Source of the DNA: Pseudomonadota bacterium
Lineage (GTDB): Bacteria > Pseudomonadota > Gammaproteobacteria > Xanthomonadales > Xanthomonadaceae
DNA length: 7,704 bases
Direction: 5' to 3'
Assembly: GCA_025355485.1 (NCBI GenBank)
Contig: JANXZP010000265.1
Location: 1-7,704, forward strand
Of this stretch, positions 1-5,578 are shown piece after piece. The position numbers and the translations under genes are program-made. Position 1 is the stretch's first letter; every line of letters starts with the position of its first letter. A model generated the notes under the pieces. That model was not told the origin of the DNA. It saw nothing but the letters and a program-made list of their open reading frames with translations, and did not search any database.

Positions 1-166
1 GCATACAGCGACGGGCGACCTGAAGTCGACCGGCATGACCTGGGTCGTGGTTGGCGATCTGTCGAAGATCGAGGCCCCGGTGCGCGCGCTGAACATCGGC
101 GAGGTCAGCGTGATCGATGCCGATGGCAAGCCGGTCGCTGCAAAGCCTGCTGCGCCTGCGAAGTAG
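1..166 (+). CDS. M16 (insulinase-like) zinc peptidase, C-terminal end only
   Basis: This is the last 54 codons of a gene that begins before the window; the first whole codon is at position 2 and the stop is TAG, followed at once by TAA in frame. The visible tail includes TWVVVGDLSKIEAPVRALN and then VSVIDADGKPV, ending in an Ala/Lys/Pro-rich stretch. From memory, a 'VVVGDLSKIE.P.R.L..G.V.V.D.DGKPV' ending is typical of periplasmic or secreted M16 metallopeptidases of Xanthomonadales, where the last strand-helix-strand closes the second (inactive) half-barrel domain. The zinc-binding HXXEH motif would lie far upstream, so peptidase activity cannot be judged here. Nothing links it to the ole genes, from which it is separated by a hairpin and a lipoprotein gene. 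Assignment rests on a short tail and recall, so it is moderate. Confidence 0.6.
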   Translation, partial: HTATGDLKSTGMTWVVVGDLSKIEAPVRALNIGEVSVIDADGKPVAAKPAAPAK

Positions 167-182
167 TAACGCTGGCGTTCGG

Positions 183-208
183 ACGCCTCCGCTGCATGGC
201 GGAGGCGT
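183..208 (+). terminator. Perfect 10-bp hairpin after the peptidase gene
   Basis: Arms ACGCCTCCGC (183-192) and GCGGAGGCGT (199-208) pair perfectly around a 6-nt loop TGCATG, 17 bases after the TAG stop. The stem is GC-rich, as in an intrinsic terminator, but only two T follow, so the U-tract is missing. Position and strength make it the likely end of the upstream transcript; a role only in 3'-end protection is possible. Confidence 0.6.
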
Positions 209-251
209 TGCCGGATGGTTCACCTGCAAGGGTTATGCTCGACGCATCATC

Positions 252-256
252 GGGAG
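252..256 (+). promoter_or_regulatory. Shine-Dalgarno site of the lipoprotein gene
   Basis: GGGAG lies 7 nt before the ATG at 264. It decides the start of the lipoprotein gene: the same frame is open upstream from 117, but only this ATG has both a ribosome site and a signal peptide directly behind it. Confidence 0.6.
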
Positions 257-263
257 ATCGCTT

Positions 264-596
264 ATGCGCCGCAACGTTCTGAGCAGTGTATTGATCGCAT
301 TCGCCGTGCTATCCGCCGGCTGCACCTGGGTGAAGATGGAACCGGGCGCGGCGCAGGTGCGGGTGCTGCCGATCGGGCAGCAAACCACGTCGTGCAAACG
401 GCTGGGCGAGATCGCGGTGTCGGTCAAGGACAGCGTCGGCCCGTACGAACGCAACAAGATTGCCGTACGCGACGAGCTCGAAACCCTTGCGCGCAACGAA
501 GCACTGAGCCTGCATGCCGACAGCGTCCAGCCCATGGCCGAGCCGGCCGATGGCAAGCAGCACTGGCAGGCTTTCCGCTGCAGCGACGCACATTGA
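264..596 (+). CDS. Small outer-envelope lipoprotein, DUF4156 type
   Basis: The product is 110 residues. It starts MRRN, followed by a hydrophobic stretch (LSSVLIAFAVLSAG, about 5-18) and a lipobox LSAGC with the lipidated Cys at residue 19. It should therefore be cut by signal peptidase II; with Thr rather than Asp after the Cys, outer-membrane sorting is likely. The mature part holds two more Cys, one in SCKRLGE and one near the end (FRC), which could form a disulfide bond. The layout (lipobox, a V.VLP.....TSCKRLGEI segment, an A..ELE.LARNEAL..HAD helix, closing Cys) matches what I know of DUF4156, a family of unknown function also seen in E. coli YjeI. The longer frame from 117 was not used because it would bury the signal peptide. 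It ends 102 nt before oleA with a GC-rich inverted repeat between, so co-transcription with oleA is uncertain. Confidence 0.75.
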   Translation: MRRNVLSSVLIAFAVLSAGCTWVKMEPGAAQVRVLPIGQQTTSCKRLGEIAVSVKDSVGPYERNKIAVRDELETLARNEALSLHADSVQPMAEPADGKQHWQAFRCSDAH

Positions 597-629
597 GCAC
601 GGTGTGAAGCCCGTCATCGCTGCGTGACC

Positions 630-657
630 CGGGCCCGCAAGTTGCGGCTGGGGCCCG
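630..657 (+). repeat. GC-rich inverted repeat between the lipoprotein gene and oleA
   Basis: CGGGCCC (630-636) and GGGCCCG (651-657) are exact reverse complements around a 14-nt loop. The loop itself holds a small GCAA-G-TTGC palindrome (637-645). It lies 33 nt after the lipoprotein stop and 41 nt before the oleA start. No T-run follows. It could be a weak terminator, an attenuator-like fold in the oleA leader, or a protein-binding site; the sequence does not decide. Confidence 0.4.
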
Positions 658-698
658 AACCTAGTAGCTTTGATCGGCTCAGGTCGCAGGTTCAGCCC

Positions 699-1715
699 AT
701 GCTTTTTGAACACGTTTCCATTGCCGGTCTTGCGCATATCGATGCGCCGGAACGGCTTAGCTCCGACGCGATCAACCTTCGCCTGCGGCCGACGATGGAT
801 CGGCTGGGCATCAAGACCGATGTGCTGCGCGATATCGCCGGCATCCACGCGCGCCGCATGTGGGGCGTCGGGATCGAGGCCTCCGATGCCGCGACCCTCG
901 CCGCCGAAAAGGCGCTGCTGGATTGCGGCGTGGATCGCGAAAAAATCGGCCTGCTGGTCAACACCTCGGTCAGCCGCGATTACCTCGAGCCGTCCACCGC
1001 CAGCATCATCTCTGGCAATCTGCGGCTTGGCGACACCTGCCAGAACTTCGACGTCACCAACGCCTGCCTCGCGTTCCTCAACGGCATGGACATCGCCAGC
1101 CGCATGATCGAACGCGGCGAGATCGAATACGCGCTGGTCGTCGATGGCGAAACCGCCAACCTCATCTACGAAAACACCCTCGAGCGCCTGTGCGCGCCCG
1201 ACGTCACCGAGGAGCAGTTCCGCAACGAACTCGCCTCGCTCACGCTGGGCTGCGGCGCCGCCGCGATGGTGCTGTCGCGCAGCGAACTCACGCCGGATGC
1301 GCCGCGCTACAAGGGCGGCGTCACCCGCGCGGCGACCGAATGGAACAAGCTGTGCCGCGGCAACCTCGACCGCATGGTCACCGACACCAAGACCCTGCTG
1401 ATCGAAGGCCTGAAGCTCGCGCAGAAGACCTTCGTCGCGGCCAAGCTCGCGCTCGGCTGGGTGGTCGATGAACTCGACGAGTTCGTGATCCACCAGGTCA
1501 GCCAGGTGCATACGCAGGCCTTCATCAAGGCCTTCGGCATCGACCCCGAGAAAGTGCTGACCATCTTCGCCGAGCACGGCAACATCGGACCGGCCTCGGT
1601 GCCGATCGTGCTGAGCAAATTGCGCGAACTCGGCCGCCTGAAGAAAGGCGACCGCGTCGCCCTGCTCGGCATCGGCTCGGGCCTGAACTGCTCGATGGCC
1701 GAAGTGGTCTGGTAA
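699..1715 (+). CDS. oleA: OleA, acyl-CoA:acyl-CoA alkyltransferase (head-to-head condensing enzyme)
   Basis: OleA is a thiolase-superfamily enzyme related to FabH. It joins two long-chain acyl-CoAs by a non-decarboxylative Claisen condensation to a 2-alkyl-3-ketoacid, the first step of long-chain olefin synthesis in the cytosol. The product is 338 residues, the same length as X. campestris OleA, and starts MLFEHVSIAGLAHIDAP as that family does. Catalytic residues are in place: Cys123 in NACLAF, Glu97 in RDYLEPS, His265 in FVIHQVS and Asn295 in EHGNIGPAS. These equal the published Cys143, Glu117, His285 and Asn315 with a constant offset of 20, which I attribute to an expression tag. The GLNCSMAEVVW ending is also family-like. 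A GTG at 624 would add 25 residues absent from relatives, so the ATG at 699 was chosen; only a weak AGG (688-690) precedes it. oleB starts 11 nt after the stop. Confidence 0.96.
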   Translation: MLFEHVSIAGLAHIDAPERLSSDAINLRLRPTMDRLGIKTDVLRDIAGIHARRMWGVGIEASDAATLAAEKALLDCGVDREKIGLLVNTSVSRDYLEPSTASIISGNLRLGDTCQNFDVTNACLAFLNGMDIASRMIERGEIEYALVVDGETANLIYENTLERLCAPDVTEEQFRNELASLTLGCGAAAMVLSRSELTPDAPRYKGGVTRAATEWNKLCRGNLDRMVTDTKTLLIEGLKLAQKTFVAAKLALGWVVDELDEFVIHQVSQVHTQAFIKAFGIDPEKVLTIFAEHGNIGPASVPIVLSKLRELGRLKKGDRVALLGIGSGLNCSMAEVVW

Positions 1716-1717
1716 AC

Positions 1718-1724
1718 GGGGTGG
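1718..1724 (+). promoter_or_regulatory. Shine-Dalgarno-like site that sets the oleB start
   Basis: GGGGTGG sits between the oleA stop and the ATG at 1727, with GGGG (1718-1721) 5 nt before the ATG. An in-frame GTG at 1721 lies inside this site and would have no room for a ribosome site, so ATG 1727 is preferred. Confidence 0.5.
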
Positions 1725-1726
1725 CG

Positions 1727-2692
1727 ATGCCGACGGCGGCCAGCGCCGAACAGGCGCGCGTCCTTGCACGCGGCCCGTTTCCCGACTATCCGTTCGCGCC
1801 GAAGGCGTTCGTGCATGCGAACGGCCTGACCCAGAGCTATCTCGACGAAGGCCCGCGCGATGGCGAAGTCGTCGTCATGCTGCACGGCAATCCGTCCTGG
1901 AGCTATTACTGGCGGCATCTGGTGCTGGGCTTGAGCGATCCGGCTCATGGAAAAAGTTATCGGTGCATCGTGCCGGATCACATCGGCATGGGGCTGTCGG
2001 AAAAGCCGGGCGATGATCGTTATGCCTACACGCTGCAATCGCGCATCGACGATCTCGACGCGCTACTCACACATCTCGATGTCGGCGACAGCATCACGCT
2101 CGCGGTGCATGACTGGGGCGGGATGATCGGCTTCGGCTGGGCGCTGAAACACGCGGCGCGCATCAAGCGTTTGGTGATCCTCAACACCGCCGCGTTCCCG
2201 TTGCCGCAAGCGAAGTCGATGCCGTGGCAGTTGAAACTCGGGCGCGATTCGATGCTCGGCGCGTTCGCGATCCGCGGCTTCAACGCATTTGCGGCCGGTG
2301 CGGCGAAGCAGGGCGTCGCCGCACCGATGCCCGCCGATGTGCGGCGCGCCTACCTCGCGCCCTACGATTCGTGGGCGAATCGCATCGCGACCTTGCGCTT
2401 CGTGCAGGACATTCCGCTCGCGCCTGGCGACCGCGCGTGGGCGCTGGTCGAGGAAGCGGGTCGGCGCCTGCACGAATTCGCCGACCGACCGACTTTCATC
2501 GGCTGGGGCCTACAGGACTTCGTGTTCGACCGGCATTTTCTCGAAGGCTTCGTGCGCGCGTTGCCGAGTTCGAATGTGCAGGCGTTTGAGGATGCGGGGC
2601 ACTACGTGCTCGAAGACAAGCACGCGGAACTGGTGCCCGCGATCCGCGCATTCCTGTACAAACACGCGCTCGACGCGCATCCGCTGCAATGA
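1727..2692 (+). CDS. oleB: OleB, beta-lactone decarboxylase of the haloalkane-dehalogenase-like alpha/beta-hydrolase fold
   Basis: OleB performs the last step of the pathway: it takes the cis-beta-lactone made by OleC and releases CO2 and a long-chain cis-olefin. The product is 321 residues from ATG 1727. Visible in order are the oxyanion-hole motif HGNPSWSYYW (from His53), the strand and turn IVPDHIGMGLSEKP (81-94), the nucleophile elbow VHDWGG with Asp129 as nucleophile, the acid candidates Asp264 and Asp268 in GWGLQDFVFD, and the catalytic His292 in AGHYVLEDK. An Asp nucleophile in HDWGG is shared with haloalkane dehalogenases, and OleB proteins are often misannotated as such; the oleA and oleC neighbours decide the call. 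In some actinobacteria OleB is fused to OleC; here they are separate, with 33 nt between. It is very likely co-transcribed with oleA (11-nt gap). Confidence 0.94.
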   Translation: MPTAASAEQARVLARGPFPDYPFAPKAFVHANGLTQSYLDEGPRDGEVVVMLHGNPSWSYYWRHLVLGLSDPAHGKSYRCIVPDHIGMGLSEKPGDDRYAYTLQSRIDDLDALLTHLDVGDSITLAVHDWGGMIGFGWALKHAARIKRLVILNTAAFPLPQAKSMPWQLKLGRDSMLGAFAIRGFNAFAAGAAKQGVAAPMPADVRRAYLAPYDSWANRIATLRFVQDIPLAPGDRAWALVEEAGRRLHEFADRPTFIGWGLQDFVFDRHFLEGFVRALPSSNVQAFEDAGHYVLEDKHAELVPAIRAFLYKHALDAHPLQ

Positions 2693-2713
2693 GGCGCATC
2701 CCCGCGTAGCACG

Positions 2714-2719
2714 TACACT
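2714..2719 (+). promoter_or_regulatory. TACACT -10-like box just before oleC (possible leaderless promoter)
   Basis: TACACT matches the TATAAT consensus at four of six positions, including the key first TA and final T. It ends 6 nt before the oleC ATG. No Shine-Dalgarno sequence lies in the 33-nt oleB-oleC gap, so a transcript starting at or next to the ATG would be leaderless. No convincing -35 box is seen about 17 nt upstream. The same arrangement precedes ubiJ. Confidence 0.45.
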
Positions 2720-2725
2720 TCGCGC

Positions 2726-4387
2726 ATGAGTGAAATCTGCAACATCGCCGCAACCCTGCCGTGCATGGCCGCCGAGCGCGGCGGCCAGGTCGCGATGTAT
2801 TGCCCGGGTTCGCGCGGACGCAACGGATTCGCGCGCTACGACGTCGTACTGACGTATGCGCAACTTGATGCGCGCAGCGATGCGATTGCGGCTGGATTGA
2901 TGAAGGTCGGCGTTGTACGTGGCATGCGGGCGGTGGTGATGGTGCGGCCATCGCCGGAGTTCTTCCTGCTGATGTTCGCGCTGTTCAAGCTCGGTGCGGT
3001 GCCGGTGCTGGTCGATCCTGGCATCGAGAAGCGAGCGTTGAAGCAATGCCTCGACGAGGCGCAACCGCAAGCCTTCATCGGCATTCCGCTCGCGCATGCG
3101 GCGAGGGTCTCACTGGGTTGGGCGAAGTCCGCGCGTATCCACGTCACCGTCGGCGCTCGCTGGTTCTGGCGCGGTGAATCCCTGAAACATGTCGAAGCGC
3201 TAGGCGCGAACGCAACAGCGCAACTCGCCGACACGCGGCCCGATGATGTCGCTGCGATCCTGTTCACCTCGGGATCGACCGGCACGCCGAAAGGCGTGGT
3301 CTATCGGCACCGGCATTTCGTCGCGCAGATTGCGATGTTGCGTGATGCGTTCGGAATCGAACCCGGTGGCGTGGACTTGCCGACTTTTCCACCGTTCGCG
3401 TTGTTCGATCCAGCGCTGGGCCTGACCTCGATCATCCCCGACATGGATCCGACCCGGCCGGCGCGCGCCGATCCGAAGAAATTGCTGGACGCGATCGAAC
3501 GCTTCGGTGTGACCCAGTTATTCGGGTCGCCCGCGCTGGTCGACGTGCTTGCTCGGCATGGCGCGAAGTTGCCGACGATTCGGCGGGTGACATCCGCAGG
3601 CGCACCCGTGCCGCCAGATGTCGTCATCAAGATGCGCGCGCTGTTGCCCGAGAATGCACAGTTATGGACACCGTACGGCGCAACCGAATGCCTGCCGGTC
3701 GCGGTCATCGAAGGTCGCGAACTGGAAGCTACGCGTGAATTGACCGAGCGCGGTGCCGGCACCTGCGTCGGCAGGCCGGCGTCGCCGAATCTGGTGCGCA
3801 TCATCCGTGTTGACGATGGCGCGATCGAAACGTGGTTTGACGATCTGCTGGCTGCGGGCGGATTGATCGGCGAGATCACCGTCGCCGGGCCGACCGCAAC
3901 CGACAGCTATTTCAATCGTCCCGAGGCGACGCGATTGGCGAAGATCCGCGAGCCGCTCGCGGATGGTAGCGAACGCATCGTCCACCGCATGGGCGATCTC
4001 GGTTTTTTCGACCAGCATGGCCGCCTGTGGTTCTGCGGCCGCAAGTCGCAGCGCGTAGTGACCGCGGAGACGACCTTGTGCACCGAGCAGATCGAGCCGG
4101 TCTTCAACACGCACTCCGATGTGCGTCGTACGGCCCTGGTTGGTGTCGGTCCACGCAGTACGCAGGTGCCGGTGCTGTGCGTGGAGCTGCGCGTTGGCGT
4201 CGGCAAGGATCAGCACACGCGCATCGCCGACGAGTTGCGCCATATCGGCAACGGCTTCGTGAATACAGCCAAGGTCGAGCGCATTCTGTTCCATCCGAAA
4301 TTCCCGGTCGATATCCGCCACAACGCGAAGATCGGTCGCGAGAAACTCGCAGTGTGGGCAACGCGACAGATCAGGGCGAAAGCATGA
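2726..4387 (+). CDS. oleC: OleC, ATP-dependent beta-lactone synthetase (ANL adenylate-forming superfamily)
   Basis: OleC adenylates the 2-alkyl-3-hydroxyacid produced by OleD and closes it to a beta-lactone, which OleB then opens. Despite the acyl-CoA-ligase fold it does not use CoA. The product is 553 residues. It shows the phosphate-binding loop LFTSGSTGTPKGVVYRH (179-195), the PYGATECLP motif (317-324), the hinge and adenine region MGDLGFFDQHGRLWFCGRK (422-440, with Asp424), and the C-terminal catalytic lysine candidate Lys535 in DIRHNAKIGREKL. The FDPALGLTSIIPDMDPTRPA stretch (227-246) is a feature I associate with OleC rather than ordinary acyl-CoA ligases. The TGA stop overlaps the ATG of a duplicated oleD start in ATGA at 4384-4387. 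The start lacks a Shine-Dalgarno site; ATG 2726 is the first good start and gives the family's N-terminus. Confidence 0.94.
   Translation: MSEICNIAATLPCMAAERGGQVAMYCPGSRGRNGFARYDVVLTYAQLDARSDAIAAGLMKVGVVRGMRAVVMVRPSPEFFLLMFALFKLGAVPVLVDPGIEKRALKQCLDEAQPQAFIGIPLAHAARVSLGWAKSARIHVTVGARWFWRGESLKHVEALGANATAQLADTRPDDVAAILFTSGSTGTPKGVVYRHRHFVAQIAMLRDAFGIEPGGVDLPTFPPFALFDPALGLTSIIPDMDPTRPARADPKKLLDAIERFGVTQLFGSPALVDVLARHGAKLPTIRRVTSAGAPVPPDVVIKMRALLPENAQLWTPYGATECLPVAVIEGRELEATRELTERGAGTCVGRPASPNLVRIIRVDDGAIETWFDDLLAAGGLIGEITVAGPTATDSYFNRPEATRLAKIREPLADGSERIVHRMGDLGFFDQHGRLWFCGRKSQRVVTAETTLCTEQIEPVFNTHSDVRRTALVGVGPRSTQVPVLCVELRVGVGKDQHTRIADELRHIGNGFVNTAKVERILFHPKFPVDIRHNAKIGREKLAVWATRQIRAKA
4373..4376 (+). 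promoter_or_regulatory. Shine-Dalgarno site inside the oleC end, for the duplicated oleD start
   Basis: AGGG lies 7 nt before the ATG at 4384, so the upstream copy of the oleD start can be translated, either from this site or by ribosomes finishing oleC through the ATGA overlap. This was presumably the oleD start site before the insertion. Confidence 0.4.
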
Positions 4388-4413
4388 AAGTTCTTGTCAC
4401 CGGTGGTGGCGGG
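4384..4413 (+). repeat. Direct repeat, upstream copy of oleD codons 1-10
   Basis: These 30 bases match 4521-4550 at 24 positions, exactly 137 bases apart. Differences fall at repeat positions 7, 9, 12, 15, 27 and 30; five are third codon positions and one is a first position (Val to Ile). Similarity stops sharply after the tenth codon. Confidence 0.85.
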
Positions 4414-4463
4414 CGAGCGGCGACGGTTGCGAGAGTCCAGTGGACACTAGCGCCGTCGAGAGC

Positions 4464-4483
4464 GCCGCGCAGGGAAGCGCGGC
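4464..4483 (+). repeat. 7-bp hairpin inside the oleC-oleD insert
   Basis: GCCGCGC and GCGCGGC are perfectly complementary around a 6-nt AGGGAA loop. In the oleC-oleD mRNA it would form a strong local stem. No T-run follows, so termination is not expected. Confidence 0.6.
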
Positions 4484-4508
4484 TGGGCGCCTGCACCACG
4501 GACGGTTC

Positions 4509-4512
4509 GGAG
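4509..4512 (+). promoter_or_regulatory. Shine-Dalgarno site of oleD, supplied by the insert
   Basis: GGAG is 8 nt before the oleD ATG at 4521 and lies inside the inserted sequence. Together with the ATGA overlap it gives oleD a new ribosome entry point. Confidence 0.5.
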
Positions 4513-4520
4513 CCTGAGCG

Positions 4521-4550
4521 ATGAAAATCCTCGTTACCGGTGGTGGGGGA
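4521..4550 (+). repeat. Direct repeat, functional copy of oleD codons 1-10
   Basis: This is the downstream partner of the repeat at 4384-4413. It encodes MKILVTGGGG and continues into intact OleD. Confidence 0.85.
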
Positions 4551-5525
4551 TTCCTGGGCCAGGCCATCTGCCGCCTGCTGGTCGCGCGCGGATGCGCCGT
4601 CGTGAGTTTCAATCGTGGCCTGTATCCGGAACTCGATGCGCTCGGCGTGCAGCAGTTTCGCGGCGATCTTGCCGATGCGGACGCGGTGCGCGGTGCCGCG
4701 CGCGGGATGGACGCGGTCTTTCACAACGCCGCGAAGGCCGGCGCATGGGGCAGCTTTGAGAGTTACCGGCTCGCGAACGTGGTCGGCACCGACAACGTGA
4801 TCGCCGCGTGCCGCGCGCACGGCATAGCCAGGCTGGTCTACACATCGACGCCGAGCGTGACCCATCGCGCGAATCATCCGGTCGCAGGCGGCAACGAGGT
4901 CGATACGCCTTACGGCGAACACTTCAAGGCTGCGTATCCGATCACCAAGACGATCGCCGAGAAAGCCGTACTCGCGGCGAACGATGCGACGCTCGCGACC
5001 GTCGCGTTGCGCCCGCGCCTGATCTGGGGTCCGGGCGACAATCAGTTGCTGCCGCGCTTGGTCGAACGCGCGCGCGCAGGACGCCTGCGCTTCGTTGGCG
5101 ACGGCAACAACCTGATCGACAGCACCTATGTCGAGAACGCCGCGCAGGCGCACGTCGATGCGTTCGACCATCTGGCCATCGGCTCGGCGTGCGCCGGCAA
5201 GCCGTACTTCATTTCCAATGGCGATCCGCGCAGCGCGCGCGAAACCATCAACGCGCTGCTCGGCGCGGTCGGGGCACCGCAGGTGCAGGGTGCGATTCCA
5301 TTCGCGGCCGCCTATGCCGCAGGCGCAGTCATGGAAGGTTTATGGAAGCTGTTGCCTCTGCGCGGCGAGCCGCCGATGACGCGATTCCTCGCCGAACAGC
5401 TTGCGACAACGCATTGGTACGACATTTCCGCCGCGCGCCGCGATTTCGGCTACGTCCCGCAGATAGGTTTCGAGGAAGGTTTGCGGAAACTCGCGCAGAC
5501 GTGGGACACGCGACGTTCAGCATGA
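4521..5525 (+). CDS. oleD: OleD, NAD(P)H-dependent 2-alkyl-3-ketoacid reductase (extended SDR)
   Basis: OleD reduces the 2-alkyl-3-ketoacid from OleA to the 2-alkyl-3-hydroxyacid used by OleC. The product is 334 residues. It shows the Rossmann nucleotide-binding loop TGGGGFLG (6-13), the HNAAKAGAWG segment (68-77) typical of OleD, the active-site Ser109 in VYTSTPSVTHRA, and the catalytic Tyr139 and Lys143 in YPITK. The substrate-side motifs RPRLIWGPGDN (164-174) and DSTYVENAAQAH (200-211) follow. Length and ending (RRDFGYVP, 306-313) match what I recall of X. campestris OleD. ATG 4521 is the start because the upstream ATG at 4384 is in another frame and closes at 4524. No key residue is lost, so the insertion next to its start has left the enzyme intact. 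It is translated from the oleC transcript, and perhaps from a promoter just before oleC. Confidence 0.95.
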   Translation: MKILVTGGGGFLGQAICRLLVARGCAVVSFNRGLYPELDALGVQQFRGDLADADAVRGAARGMDAVFHNAAKAGAWGSFESYRLANVVGTDNVIAACRAHGIARLVYTSTPSVTHRANHPVAGGNEVDTPYGEHFKAAYPITKTIAEKAVLAANDATLATVALRPRLIWGPGDNQLLPRLVERARAGRLRFVGDGNNLIDSTYVENAAQAHVDAFDHLAIGSACAGKPYFISNGDPRSARETINALLGAVGAPQVQGAIPFAAAYAAGAVMEGLWKLLPLRGEPPMTRFLAEQLATTHWYDISAARRDFGYVPQIGFEEGLRKLAQTWDTRRSA

Positions 5526-5566
5526 AAGGACAATAGTCGACACGCCAATGATGGCAATGCATTCAT

Positions 5567-5572
5567 AGGGAG
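5567..5572 (+). promoter_or_regulatory. Strong Shine-Dalgarno site of the small membrane-protein gene
   Basis: AGGGAG lies 6 nt before the ATG at 5579, the best ribosome site in the window. It supports translation of this short gene from 5579. Its promoter is not clear; a TCGACA at 5537-5542 resembles a -35 box but no good -10 follows. Confidence 0.65.
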
Positions 5573-5578
5573 CGTGAC

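Larger units (their letters stand above)
4414..4520 (+). mobile_element. REP/MITE-like palindromic insert between oleC and oleD
   Basis: About 107 bp of non-ole sequence lies between the two copies of the oleD start. It contains a perfect 7-bp hairpin, GCCGCGC (4464-4470) and GCGCGGC (4477-4483) around AGGGAA. Potential outer pairs GCGCC (4450-4454) with GGCGC (4486-4490) enclose it, and a small palindrome GTCCA-G-TGGAC lies at 4435-4445. Imperfect direct repeats CGACGGTTGCGAG (4421-4433) and GGACGGTTCGGAG (4500-4512) lie near its ends. It has no gene of its own, so it would need a transposase elsewhere. I infer it belongs to a repeat family spread through related genomes; nothing in this window shows a second copy. 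Exact edges are uncertain by several bases. Confidence 0.55.
4384..4524 (+). pseudogene. Duplicated, interrupted oleD 5' end; 46-codon frame through the insert
   Basis: This frame begins with the ATG overlapping the oleC stop (ATGA), encodes MKVLVTGGGG, which is the start of OleD apart from Val/Ile at residue 3, and then runs into the palindromic insert. The insert-coded part is a basic, Arg-rich tail (RAATVARVQWTLAPSRAPRR, then EARLGACTTDGSEPER). The TGA at 4522-4524 overlaps the true oleD ATG in a second ATGA. The loop motif GXGGFLG needed for NAD(P) binding is cut, so no enzyme can come from it. It is best read as the remnant of the original oleD start; it may still serve as a short upstream cistron that carries ribosomes from oleC to oleD. 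Whether the 46-residue peptide is stable or does anything is unknown. Confidence 0.65.

Noticed and set aside
208..239. TTGCCG and TATGCT as a promoter for the lipoprotein gene
   Set aside because: The 20-bp spacing is too wide and the -35 overlaps the terminator stem.
117..263. An N-terminal extension of the lipoprotein frame back to 117
   Set aside because: It overlaps the peptidase end and the terminator hairpin and would place the signal peptide in the middle of the protein.
642..670. TTGCGG and TAGCTT, 17 bp apart, as an oleA promoter
   Set aside because: The -10 matches consensus at only three of six positions and the -35 is weak; not enough to annotate.
624..698. Upstream in-frame GTG giving oleA a 25-residue extension
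   Set aside because: The family begins at MLFxxVSIAG and the resulting 338-residue length equals that of X. campestris OleA; the extension is Arg-rich and covers the inverted repeat.
309..1769. A 486-codon open frame on the minus strand opposite oleA
   Set aside because: It is antisense to a clearly coding oleA and has no recognisable domain; long antisense frames are usual in GC-rich genes with strong third-position bias.
4414..4520. The oleC-oleD insert as a CRISPR repeat, tRNA or riboswitch
   Set aside because: There is no repeated unit with spacers, no tRNA arm set or TTC loop, and no recognisable aptamer; its position inside a duplicated gene start favours an inserted repeat.
4371..5171. 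A 266-codon minus-strand frame crossing the insert and oleD
   Set aside because: It is mostly antisense to oleD, whose identity is certain. Only the part over the insert is noted, as a property of the repeat.
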